Assembly (NCBI GenBank): GCA_016296785.1
Contig: JAEDHX010000044.1
Span: forward strand, 1 to 16,143
DNA length: 16,143 bases
Direction: 5' to 3'
Source of the DNA: Coprococcus sp.
GTDB lineage: Bacteria; Bacillota; Clostridia; Lachnospirales; Lachnospiraceae
The notes under the pieces are model-generated. The model was not told the origin of the DNA. It did not search any database and saw nothing but the letters and a program-made list of their open reading frames with translations. Both the position numbers and the translations under genes were made by a program. Shown here one piece after another: positions 9,801-15,673 of this stretch. How positions within the stretch are numbered: position 1 is the stretch's first letter; each line of letters opens with the position of its first letter.

Positions 9801-12800
9801 TTAGGAGGCATATTCAATATTGTATGGACTAAGAAGCAATCAGGTGGAACAGCTAGTAGTGTGCTTGCGAAGGATTTAAAGCTTGCCTCATGTAATGTGA
9901 AGCTTTTGTATATTGGAAGTGATGGAAGTGATAAGCCGCAGGCAGATACAGCTACATTTGCTGATAATGATGGACTTAGTGGTGTTACTGCAGGTGGATT
10001 TATAGGAAGCGTGAGCGATATTCAATCTAACGATAGTACAAAGAATACAAAAGTTCATAACTATCTTTTGAACAATATTCATATTGATGGTGGCAGTATT
10101 ACAGGGCCAAATAGTGCAGGAGGACTAATTGGTGCTTCAGCTATGACAAATCAAACTGTAACGGGCTGTCCGGGCATTTTATTGTCTAATTCAAAAAATG
10201 CAATGTTCGGACCTAGCTTTCTTAATTGCTCGTACAATAATGTAACAGTTACAGCCAAGCTTGCTGCAGGCGGACTTGAAGGTTATGCATTTGCATACTC
10301 ATATACGAATAGCCTTCAGTTCTCAGGTTTTGGTGTGGCTTATTCACAGAATAAATGCTTTACCAGTTGCACAGTTACTGATTTGAACCTCAAGGTTGGT
10401 CGCAATTCCTCTATTATTACAGAGTCAAAGAGAGGCGTTACCGGTGGGCTGTTTGGTGGATGTGGTATGAGAGTAGGCGTAAATGATCCTGCGGTTAATA
10501 CTAATACAGGATTATCTATTGCTGATGCGTCTGCTATGAAGAAGGTAATATTGGATAATGTTACTATTCTATCTAGTACAAAGGATGAATTTGTATACCA
10601 AGGTAATGGAAGTAAAAATGGCCCTGAGGGAGGTACTGACTATTCTGTAGCAGCAGGCATTATCGGAAGAATTGGTAATGTAAATCCTACTTATTTCTAT
10701 AATATAAGAATAAACAAATGCAATATTTCAACCGGCTCGTATGACAAAAACAAATATGCCGGTGGCGTTGTTGGATATGGTTATACCAATACCAGCATTA
10801 ATATCGAGCAGTGTGATATTATTTCATCTAAGATAAATAGTGAGAATGCAGGCGGTTACGTAGGCTATGCCAGTTCCGCAACAGGATTTAATCTTAATAT
10901 GAGTGACTGCAAGCTAGAAGAATGTACGATTTATGGCAAGTCTAAATCTGGCGGTCTTGTAGGGAATGCATCGAGTAGATACTATTTGTTTAACATATTA
11001 ATCAAGAATACTTCAATAACAGGTAATGGTAATAAAGGCCGTCTATTTGGATATATGTATAATGATAAAAATAATTTTGAAGTGTATGCAGTTGGCGTTT
11101 CTGTATATTCAGATCCTGGAAGAACGGATGTTACTATTCCTGACAAGGATGGAAATTGTTCATCCGGAAACTATATTGGTTATATTGTTTATGGTGATTA
11201 TGGCGGAATGGAAAGCGAGTATACAAATGATAAATCACCATATGTAACAGTTAATCCAAGATTTCTTCTAAATGGTGCAAATAAGCTTCTTACAGGTGAT
11301 GCAGTAGGTAAAATCGAGAACGATACATATGAATCCGTAGCTGCACGTATCTGGGCAGATAATAAGACCGGTGCAACCGGAAAGAAGAATAAAGCAACAT
11401 ACCCTAAGGCGGCAACTATAATTAATGCACAAGGAAAGCTTGCGCCAACTGTATCTACCTTCTATGCAGAACAGGGTTGTGGTCCGACTGATTTGCCTGT
11501 GCTTACTATTCCGGATGCAAATGCGGGCATAATAGAAGATTATTTGAATGTTATTACTAACGGCGGATTTTCTGAATCAGGAACTACGCTAAGTGTTGAT
11601 GTATACTATTATAATGCTGATACGAATTCATTTGCCAAGGCTACTGCTGACCAGTTAAAGAAAGAACCGGCATCTATTTATCTGTCGTCAGACAAGAAGT
11701 CGGTTCGAGTAAGAAACAACAGCTTTGATAATACGAGAGAGCGATTTACACTTGTTGAGGCAAGCTTTAAAGTAACTGTGAATGGTGTGCAACGTACATA
11801 CAATGTAAGTGTTCCTATTATAGTTGAACGTCAGCTGCAATATAACTTCATGTCTACGTTCTCATATGGAGCTGAGTTTAATGCGGATACATTTTCTAAT
11901 CTGAAAACCCATGTGCTTGAAAGTACAGGTAATCCTTTTACTGCATACCTGACATATCAGTACAACTACAAAGAACAGGAATATGCCGACTACGATTGGC
12001 AGGGTTATATGGATGACGGCGGAAATATGATGAATGTTGATAAGATATTAAGCTTTTCATCAGGTCTGCCTGACGGAACACAGATGATACTTGTTGACCG
12101 GCAAAACGGCAATATGGCATATCAATATACAACTTCAGGAACTAATATTATTTCTAAAACAGATGTATACCTTAGCAGATTTACAGCTGTTTCAGATGGA
12201 ACACCATTTAAAGCTTCTATGGCAGAAGTTCTTGGAGTTACAAGCGAGCCGAGTGAATCAGGAAAATACATTATTGAAACTGACTTATCAAAAGCAACGA
12301 TTAGACTTAAAAACGAGGCAGGAGAGTATGTTTACTACAGACCTCTTGGCAGCGATGAGACTGCGACAGGACAGACATATTCACTTACGGTGCCTGATCT
12401 TGAGGAGAATGTAGCTTATGAGAATTACTATCTCGTGATTGTTGTTCCTGACCAGGAAGGAGATTTTTGTATTAATGGTTCACTAAGTTCATCTCTTAAC
12501 TGGGTGATGCCAAGCAAAGGAACCTGGGTTCACAGATATAACAGACTGTCTCAAGAAGTTGGCTCTAATGATGAATCTACATATCAGATATCTACAGGAT
12601 ACCAGCAGAAGCTTGAGTCTACTGCTGATATTGGTGCAGCGATTAATCTTAGTGATAAGAGCCAGAAAATGCAGGTTAAGGTTAAAGATACGATTACCTT
12701 CTACAATCAGCAGGCGTACGATATCAAGGATCAGCTGTTCCTGAAAATAACAGCAAGTCTGCAGGAATACATTAACAGTTCTTCGGAAGTGAGGGAAATT

Positions 12801-13787
12801 CAGTTTCCTGCAGGAACAACAGGAACCGTTCATTTCTATATTCAGGATACAGGTGGCAGATATTATGCACTAAATGGTAGTGAATGGAAGGCCTATGACA
12901 GTAAAAAAGAGGCTGCCGGCTATGGCTGGGCATCGCGTGGTGCAGATATGGAGCTTCTGTTATCAACAGATGGAACAACGGCCTTAGACCTTGCCGGAGT
13001 AAGACAGATGATAAAAGGTTCGCAGGAAACAGGAACAAGCGATATAATCGTTACTGCAGAAATGGATATTGAGTTTAGCGGTCAGGATGTACTAAATAAT
13101 ATGGTGCCTGCATCGGACCAGAACGGCGTAGACAGATGGGCACAGCTAAACTATGTAGGAAGAATTTCAACTCAGGAATTCTCGCTTTCATACAGCTCAG
13201 CAAGAGAAACTGCTATCGACAATGCAAAATACTACAGAGCAGTTATATATCAGGCAATACTTAATATGGATGCTGCATCAATAGACCAGCTTGGAGTTAA
13301 TCCTCTCCAGCTTGTTTCGGAATACATTGCAACAGTAGATGGCAAAAAGGCAAGTACAATTGACCTTACGGCTTCACTTAACCTGGCAAACCTTAATGAT
13401 ATAGAAACTGTCCTTAAGGAAACAGAAAGCATTACATTTACCCTGTCGCTACAGAGACGGCAAGGTAACACTTATATAGATGTTTCTGAAGCAACCGAAT
13501 ATATTGATTTCGATTTATCGTCCTATCAATCTGATGGATGGACCATAACCATTCCTCAGAGTGTATATTATGCAGATGACAACATCATAAAGAGCGACAT
13601 ATTTGATGGAACTCAGTTTACACTTGAAATACCGGCATATGTATTCGTGAATCAAAAGGATTACGCAAACTACAAAATCAAGCTTGTGGCATCCTTCACA
13701 GGCAACTCATCCGTCATCAACGACGATGATGCCTATGTAGTATACACCTTTGCCTGTATCAACCCGGTATTCTACGAACCGGAATAA
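3810..13787 (+). CDS. Giant secreted GLUG-repeat beta-helix surface protein (3325 aa)
   Basis: ATG at 3810 has AAGGAG at 3798-3803, 6 nt away. A Sec signal peptide (hydrophobic core 9-23, probable cleavage after ALA-27) is followed by a Glu/Thr-rich linker to about residue 60. From about 126 to 2410 the protein is built of short GG-[LIV]-[IVFG]-G repeats of the GLUG type, such as NAGGLIGSSNAGTI, HIGGVIGAIT, YAGGLVGTIF and NAGGYVGYAS. Three cap-like segments (near 126-165, 704-748 and 1615-1659), each with a G-[LIV]-G then F-x-G pattern, divide it into three modules. A right-handed parallel beta-helix is the usual prediction for such repeats. Residues about 2540-3325 are non-repetitive and probably beta-rich. 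There is no LPXTG, choline-binding or S-layer motif and no C-terminal membrane helix, so it is either released or held by other proteins, plausibly the three subunits encoded just upstream. Adhesin or surface fibre is the likely role; this is inference. It is the last gene of its operon. Confidence 0.88.
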   Translation: MAHKKRQTVIILALFLVLNIISYRALAKENNTGNQTEEIVTTEDNKAEIETEAEAVLAEAGNISHVGDTFADSFIDVLNSEGVDATIEKNDNGTIILTIGEGQGEILALLSQQSQSATSNYQNWNIKFTITGVLNLPDSFAGLGDDSYPFQGKFSDQSITIKTANTLFKALSAKAELNDVKIDWTGEPDVPILATKLVADDTDCSVNISLIKSESFSPYIGKLTGGSGTVSLSNLDYSAVEERPIEEVQGNAGLLCCEMDAGTKLQVANISLPGSVSLSISGSENVGSLVGSMAEGAELKISQSLTIDALLLGKNAGGLIGSSNAGTISCAPGTEVRISADITAEESGGGIVGVATTDTGILGSSANVIVMNADVNGNKNAGVLYGTCTVNGEFNPFEGVSFASDAIRKVSGTGNCGGLFGMLTLDAAGKCIIGSASGSITNISSSLTDAGNATAYGGIAGQLACSSKANALIVDNCNIILSIDVGTETTKYPKYIGGVTTNLTKGTVDAKQSTIDVRNPKTVSEKDYGFGGIASRAGDDTLIIADTITVKTNSFDLNKGGGGIAGSVGKGSVVYLKNRIDLTECLLLTNAYTGQIVGKQDCSLVYAPGADIYRLYTSVGSTSYSGMELDDISNYGEMYRVPGLINVSNTYELTFAKTLSKSGEVYALSDSMDYACLALAWQSRGYFATVDGINKDNWSSLKSCNISLGNNIVMTGCGVGGLTRDVKSADDIFDGIFNGNGYKLTLDIGGANQANTVTKGDGRIYYHNSTGLFAALSSKAKVLDITLAGSIRLSNNQYTNPSGADQTTGMKSGGLAALLSCDTESTEIISNIKTEVSYDIKINGGKELYVGNVFGLVTGTKQIGLTLGSDMSFTSNIKAEHDSNGSFNHIGGVIGAITKDVNIDIICEGATISGNMSLLNAQGKSYNSIYAGGLVGTIFNRSNNEERNIEINSLIYNDFSMVGNSTERMGGILGGVWADTNVTIDGLTTSNTSLTLNNTAELGGLVFCASGKWTVSSINLEGLTISASKSNALGILICKGGPYRESLNSATGTRNNNGLYFELTEHWNWNEASQKGYKVPAITAFTGSVFDEFIAYTAYGETGKTEFANEITKNGNGIISLKTDNGTVNMTEGERNTYENRTAIGQSKKTNLFSRYYYNLNEIEEACDGGEVDTANELLIWSVYRYAAGNIKPFVTSNTGIRTDTVGGVSKVAAASFEMDGLSYYPISIANENITLRYANITFYNDVIETKEEGNKLTRGTDTSHSQHYTMHCGLFLDYTAAKAGNKYTMTVNGVSFAGTVGTVNNGSGALICGTMKGSVSGGNASSCTVILASSDDEDNAVLLDGIKVLPEGSYTPVLINKTGSYAGIKANYIATTNNQTMLAGSSLIGDVGGQAATGVSIEFAGIIMLPETANEVFSVATLANSIRYDNGLATYHFYKNKDYDDSNYIHNTTYGLELGENVSVEYAGKQGCYYDAFGAGYYVTANSNFDEHNSFDDCIPYVAFSPATSDSTHTLANGWHEIAVNVLSSDLTDGCGTYGHPYQIDANLLKEVANYINTGTASDGWQVCITKDDVYHAASSDEHDMILTYQGGGFVTEDNTAYSGDVQQYLANAYYVIKESIELTDFGGIGTDGTGQGVPFSGVISGKKNETITVTLNGGSSSFIKYSYGCVVRNITIVINQQPLINRKNPERVSGLTQAETSPKTFFGGVIGCILGGDNILENVFVTAGSELSINPTGDKPHLVPVGGYIGVVTGGGVIFRGSSSDSTGITGTDFELYRNPIIGRVLSGYAFYEGDGTAPDNGNKNYKINKITYSGKADISWTGSGLTINNAQGLLIASAIISSGAGNINSIAYTKGRARNASYDNIGAQTESSDYAISKKDGSAVWEDGNTPYLLCKYAGYTGNSSICSSSTDGISIEFAENGSFDMAGYDNGYRALSARYVSNAAFVVGSNGTSTVDVTGVVMRVNAFDGNDANVQNINIDVKEYNDDDFHAAALGGIFNIVWTKKQSGGTASSVLAKDLKLASCNVKLLYIGSDGSDKPQADTATFADNDGLSGVTAGGFIGSVSDIQSNDSTKNTKVHNYLLNNIHIDGGSITGPNSAGGLIGASAMTNQTVTGCPGILLSNSKNAMFGPSFLNCSYNNVTVTAKLAAGGLEGYAFAYSYTNSLQFSGFGVAYSQNKCFTSCTVTDLNLKVGRNSSIITESKRGVTGGLFGGCGMRVGVNDPAVNTNTGLSIADASAMKKVILDNVTILSSTKDEFVYQGNGSKNGPEGGTDYSVAAGIIGRIGNVNPTYFYNIRINKCNISTGSYDKNKYAGGVVGYGYTNTSINIEQCDIISSKINSENAGGYVGYASSATGFNLNMSDCKLEECTIYGKSKSGGLVGNASSRYYLFNILIKNTSITGNGNKGRLFGYMYNDKNNFEVYAVGVSVYSDPGRTDVTIPDKDGNCSSGNYIGYIVYGDYGGMESEYTNDKSPYVTVNPRFLLNGANKLLTGDAVGKIENDTYESVAARIWADNKTGATGKKNKATYPKAATIINAQGKLAPTVSTFYAEQGCGPTDLPVLTIPDANAGIIEDYLNVITNGGFSESGTTLSVDVYYYNADTNSFAKATADQLKKEPASIYLSSDKKSVRVRNNSFDNTRERFTLVEASFKVTVNGVQRTYNVSVPIIVERQLQYNFMSTFSYGAEFNADTFSNLKTHVLESTGNPFTAYLTYQYNYKEQEYADYDWQGYMDDGGNMMNVDKILSFSSGLPDGTQMILVDRQNGNMAYQYTTSGTNIISKTDVYLSRFTAVSDGTPFKASMAEVLGVTSEPSESGKYIIETDLSKATIRLKNEAGEYVYYRPLGSDETATGQTYSLTVPDLEENVAYENYYLVIVVPDQEGDFCINGSLSSSLNWVMPSKGTWVHRYNRLSQEVGSNDESTYQISTGYQQKLESTADIGAAINLSDKSQKMQVKVKDTITFYNQQAYDIKDQLFLKITASLQEYINSSSEVREIQFPAGTTGTVHFYIQDTGGRYYALNGSEWKAYDSKKEAAGYGWASRGADMELLLSTDGTTALDLAGVRQMIKGSQETGTSDIIVTAEMDIEFSGQDVLNNMVPASDQNGVDRWAQLNYVGRISTQEFSLSYSSARETAIDNAKYYRAVIYQAILNMDAASIDQLGVNPLQLVSEYIATVDGKKASTIDLTASLNLANLNDIETVLKETESITFTLSLQRRQGNTYIDVSEATEYIDFDLSSYQSDGWTITIPQSVYYADDNIIKSDIFDGTQFTLEIPAYVFVNQKDYANYKIKLVASFTGNSSVINDDDAYVVYTFACINPVFYEPE
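4662..11060 (+). other. GLUG-type repeat region inside the giant protein (residues about 285-2410)
   Basis: Recurrent glycine-rich motifs mark successive beta-helix turns, among them NVGSLVGS, NAGGLIGS, NCGGLFGM, GGGGIAGS, YAGGLVGT, RMGGILGG, FFGGVIGC, PVGGYIGV, TAGGFIGS, SAGGLIGA, VTGGLFGG, YAGGVVGY, NAGGYVGY, KSGGLVGN and NKGRLFGY. They are dense at about 285-560, 770-1010, 1700-1760 and 2040-2410, and sparser between. The codons vary between copies, so this is old protein-level repetition and not a recent DNA tandem array. Confidence 0.75.
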
Positions 13788-13790
13788 CTC

Positions 13791-13813
13791 GCCACGGGGA
13801 CAGGTCCCGTGGC
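13791..13813 (+). repeat. Terminal palindrome copy 4 (best consensus)
   Basis: GCCACGGGGAC, an AG centre, then GTCCCGTGGC; the arms pair over 10 bp with a single bulged G. It is the exact reverse complement of copy 6 at 14476-14498. It is followed by TAAAAATAA as is copy 1, and like copy 1 starts 3 bp after a stop codon. It may terminate or stabilise the giant's mRNA. Confidence 0.85.
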
Positions 13814-13828
13814 TAAAAATAACCGGAC

Positions 13829-13989
13829 GAACTTCGAAGGGGGAGTAGTATAGTTGTTTTTCGGACCGCTTGCGCTTTAGTATAATACGTAATGGTACTA
13901 AACTCATAACGACTAACGTCGCTATTCGTTAAGTACCAACGTATTATAATATCCTCAAAACAATCTATACTACTCCCCCTTCGAAGTTC
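13829..13989. repeat. Long hairpin with 25-bp perfect outer arms
   Basis: 13829-13853 and 13965-13989 are perfect 25-bp inverted repeats containing CTTCGAAGGGGGAGTAGTA. Pairing continues inward: TTGTTTT (13854-13860) with AAAACAA (13957-13963), then 13881-13898 with 13933-13948 (TATAATACGT and TGGTAC with a 2-nt bulge), and a small CGAC-TAAC-GTCG hairpin at the tip. The whole 161 bp is one nested stem-loop. On RNA, from either strand, it would block read-through or protect a 3' end. Confidence 0.88.
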
Positions 13990-14010
13990 TGTCTATGGTT
14001 AAGTCTGATC

Positions 14011-14025
14011 GCCACGGGACCTGCC
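14011..14025 (-). repeat. Partial palindrome copy 5 (inverted, 3' part lost)
   Basis: GCCACGGGACCTGCC matches the first 15 bases of inverted copies 3 and 6, then similarity stops. It is the expected right-hand partner of copy 4. Confidence 0.6.
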
Positions 14026-14075
14026 TTTCTACCCGGCAGGATTATGTCAGAGTATGAGTATTGTACGGTTGCATA

Positions 14076-14390
14076 TTAGTCACGTGGACAGATACTGTGG
14101 TCTATCGTAGAATAAAACATCCCGTCTTTGTTGCAGTAAAACAGTATTTTTTTTACGCCGGAGATTTTGAATCTTGCTTCTGCATTGCCGGAAATAAGTT
14201 CTGTAACCGATATAGAGAATATATCTGCTATTGGTTCAAGTAATGTGATGTCAGGATAACCTTTGCCGGTTTCCCATTTGGAAATAGCCTTATCGCTGAC
14301 ACCTAGTTTATTTGCAAGTTGAAATTGCGTCATATTGTTTTCTTCACGAAGCTGCTTTATTACAGCACCTGTAACATATTGGTTCATCAT
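14076..14390 (-). CDS. Small XRE-family (Cro/CI-type HTH) transcriptional regulator, probably 3'-truncated (104 aa)
   Basis: The start is the ATG ending at 14390 (a second ATG follows directly); GGAGG at 14396-14400 on the minus strand sits 5 nt upstream. A longer in-frame start at 14480 is rejected because it has no such site and would run into a palindromic repeat. The helix-turn-helix is clear: an N-terminal VIKQLREENNMTQ, then QLANKLGVSDKAISKWETGK and GYPDITLLEPIADIFSISVTELISGN (residues about 10-70). This is a sequence-specific DNA-binding repressor or activator fold, usually dimeric. Related Lachnospiraceae regulators often continue into a Cys-rich zinc-ribbon-like tail. Here the sequence is FYCNKDG and then a short unrelated end, SICPRD, encoded within a decayed palindrome copy (14079-14101). 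It is divergent from the second surface cluster and could regulate it; no operator match proves this. Confidence 0.75.
   Translation of the reverse strand: MMNQYVTGAVIKQLREENNMTQFQLANKLGVSDKAISKWETGKGYPDITLLEPIADIFSISVTELISGNAEARFKISGVKKILFYCNKDGMFYSTIDHSICPRD
14079..14101 (+). repeat. Decayed palindrome copy overlapping the 3' end of the XRE gene
   Basis: Aligned without gaps to copy 4, 17 of 23 positions agree (differences at positions 2, 7, 14, 16, 18 and 23), including the CACG, GGACAG and GTGG blocks. On the minus strand it encodes the last residues (SICPRD) and stop of the XRE protein. It faces copy 6, so the XRE gene sits between two inverted copies about 375 bp apart. Confidence 0.45.
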
Positions 14391-14437
14391 ATCCACCTCC
14401 ACCAACAATAATACTCCTATCATTAAGCAATTACTAC

Positions 14438-14450
14438 CTACTAAAAGTAG
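14438..14450. promoter_or_regulatory. Possible operator upstream of the XRE gene
   Basis: CTACT-AAA-AGTAG is a perfect 5-bp inverted repeat, extended by TTACT on the left and AGTAA on the right with a 2-nt offset. It lies about 50 bp before the XRE start. XRE regulators typically bind short palindromes near their own promoter, so autoregulation is possible. Evidence is position and symmetry only. Confidence 0.25.
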
Positions 14451-14471
14451 AGTAACGCTAGCCGCGGTGAG

Positions 14472-14502
14472 ATTAGCCACGGGACCTGTCCCCGTGGCTA
14501 AT
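14472..14502 (-). repeat. Terminal palindrome copy 6 with extended arms
   Basis: The core at 14476-14498 is the exact reverse complement of copy 4. Here symmetry extends outward to 12-bp arms, ATTAGCCACGGG (14472-14483) and CCCGTGGCTAAT (14491-14502). It lies between the divergent XRE gene and the second surface cluster and could insulate the two transcription units. Unlike the others it has no long hairpin attached on its right. Confidence 0.82.
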
Positions 14503-14528
14503 AAATGAGAATAAATCTCGACAGATAA

Positions 14529-14557
14529 TTGAAAAAAATGACAGAATGTGCTATATT
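14529..14557 (+). promoter_or_regulatory. Sigma-A promoter of the second surface cluster
   Basis: TTGAAA at 14529-14534, a 17-nt spacer, and TATATT at 14552-14557 preceded by TG-C, which forms an extended -10. Transcription would start near 14564, giving a leader of about 95 nt before the ATG at 14660. It is the best promoter-like sequence in the window. Confidence 0.6.
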
Positions 14558-14581
14558 TATTAATAACTATAAGTAATTATG

Positions 14582-14626
14582 AGCGTCCCTTAGCTGGTTT
14601 TTAAAAAAACAGAGATGATGGGCGCT
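14582..14626 (+). promoter_or_regulatory. Stem-loop in the leader of the second cluster
   Basis: AGCGTCCC (14582-14589) pairs with GGGCGCT (14620-14626) with one bulged T, and encloses a GTTTTT/AAAAAAC stretch. It lies within the predicted leader, ending 20 nt before the ribosome binding site. No known riboswitch consensus was recognised and no T tract follows, so its role, if any, is open. Confidence 0.3.
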
Positions 14627-14659
14627 ATTAGTGGTACCTAAGTATAGAAGGATAAGCAG

Positions 14660-15631
14660 ATGAAAGACACAATTGGCAAGATATTGAGGAACAATTGGAT
14701 AAAGCTATGTGTTGTGATTGCAGCAATAGTTCTTGCTGTATCGGGAAGCTATGCGGCATATACAAGCTTTAATAGCGTAAAGCGAGTAGTGTCAACAGGT
14801 AAAGGCAATAATACCATGTTCAGCTCCAATTATCTGTCATTGGTTCTGACATCTGAAAGTGAATATAATACGAGGCGTGTAGCGACGATAGAGGTAAAAG
14901 AGGGCGATACTGTCAAAGGATATAAGTTCACCGTTCAGGTGTGCAACTATTTGTTCGGAAATGAAATGACCTACAATCCTTCTGATATAAGCTATAGCTT
15001 TGATGTATTAGCAATTGCAAAGGATGGAGGAGAATTGCCGGCTGGCGTTACAGGTATCACGGTAAATGGCACAGCTCTTGCTTCAGATGGCTCGATTAAG
15101 CTCGAGAACCAGCTGCTTCCAACAGGTGCAGCAAAAAAAATCGAATATACGATATATATACCCGCAGATATGAAGGAAGTCGTAAAACTTCAGATTATAG
15201 CACTACCTGATAACAGCAAGTCGCTAGATGCAACAAATAGTCAGAAACTGGCTTCAGTAATTAGCCTTTCGACTCTTGCTCCAACTGAGAATTGGACTGG
15301 AAGATTTATTGATGATAAGAGCATTGCAGCTGACAAATATGATGGCTACAATTATGAGATATCCGGAAATGGTAACGGAACAGTCAAACTTTCATGGCCT
15401 GATAATTTGCAAATAAGTTCCTGGTTCCTTTCTGATGCCGGAGCCTCAGCTGTTGCAACTGACGAGAGTGGTAAGAATTATGTGACATTTCCGGTAGGCG
15501 GAAATGTGCCTGGAACCGATACTCCAAGGCCTACAGCCTATCAATTCCAGTTCTACAAAAACCCTGGATCAGATATGCTAAGTTGGAACGAGCTTGATTC
15601 ACAGGTGATTGTATCTTTTGAACCACAATAA
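14660..15631 (+). CDS. Small surface subunit with SipW-type signal (323 aa), paralogue of subunit C
   Basis: ATG at 14660 with AGAAGGA at 14646-14652, 7 nt away. The N-terminus has basic residues, then a hydrophobic core at about 14-29 ending SGSYAAYTSFNS, a SipW-type junction. The next residues, KRVVSTG and MFSSNYLSLV, match the same positions of subunit C (2857-3777). The C-terminal third (KYDGYN at 226, VKLSWPDN, ISSWF, YQFQFYKNP, SWNELDSQV) matches its C-terminal third, while the middle is more diverged. It ends FEPQ with no sorting signal. It is the only small subunit in this cluster and precedes the next large secreted protein by 125 bp, repeating the order seen in the first operon. Biochemical role unknown; a partner of the following giant is the inference. 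Confidence 0.8.
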   Translation: MKDTIGKILRNNWIKLCVVIAAIVLAVSGSYAAYTSFNSVKRVVSTGKGNNTMFSSNYLSLVLTSESEYNTRRVATIEVKEGDTVKGYKFTVQVCNYLFGNEMTYNPSDISYSFDVLAIAKDGGELPAGVTGITVNGTALASDGSIKLENQLLPTGAAKKIEYTIYIPADMKEVVKLQIIALPDNSKSLDATNSQKLASVISLSTLAPTENWTGRFIDDKSIAADKYDGYNYEISGNGNGTVKLSWPDNLQISSWFLSDAGASAVATDESGKNYVTFPVGGNVPGTDTPRPTAYQFQFYKNPGSDMLSWNELDSQVIVSFEPQ

Positions 15632-15673
15632 TAAACAATAAACATGGAAACAACAAATAGTGATAGTAAACAA

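Larger units (their letters stand above)
13791..14025. mobile_element. Second palindrome element with hairpin interior, after the giant gene
   Basis: An intact palindrome copy (13791-13813) and an inverted partial copy (14011-14025) enclose a long hairpin (13829-13989). The design repeats that of the element at 547-1095, yet the interior sequence is unrelated. It begins 3 bp after the giant's stop codon and holds no gene. The right end is damaged: only the first 15 bases match, after which the sequence departs into a separate CCTGCC/GGCAGG pair (14020-14025 and 14035-14040). The 35 bases between that and the XRE stop show nothing recognisable. Confidence 0.6.

Noticed and set aside
3810..13787. 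Diversity-generating retroelement target in the giant protein
   Set aside because: No reverse transcriptase or template repeat is in the window, and no near-identical repeat differing at adenines was seen near its C-terminus.
13829..13989. Phase-variable invertible promoter flanked by 25-bp inverted repeats, as known for some clostridial surface genes
   Set aside because: The interior is itself self-complementary in nested order, no site-specific recombinase is present, and the nearest downstream plus-strand surface gene is 670 bp away behind an opposing gene. A hairpin element explains it better.
14391..14480. 30-residue N-terminal extension of the XRE protein from an upstream ATG
   Set aside because: The GGAGG site points to the ATG at 14390, the extension starts inside palindrome copy 6, and regulators of this type start just before the HTH.
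14564..14659. Known riboswitch in the leader of the second cluster
   Set aside because: No match to conserved cores I could recall (cyclic-di-GMP, preQ1, guanidine, fluoride) was seen; only a simple stem is supported.
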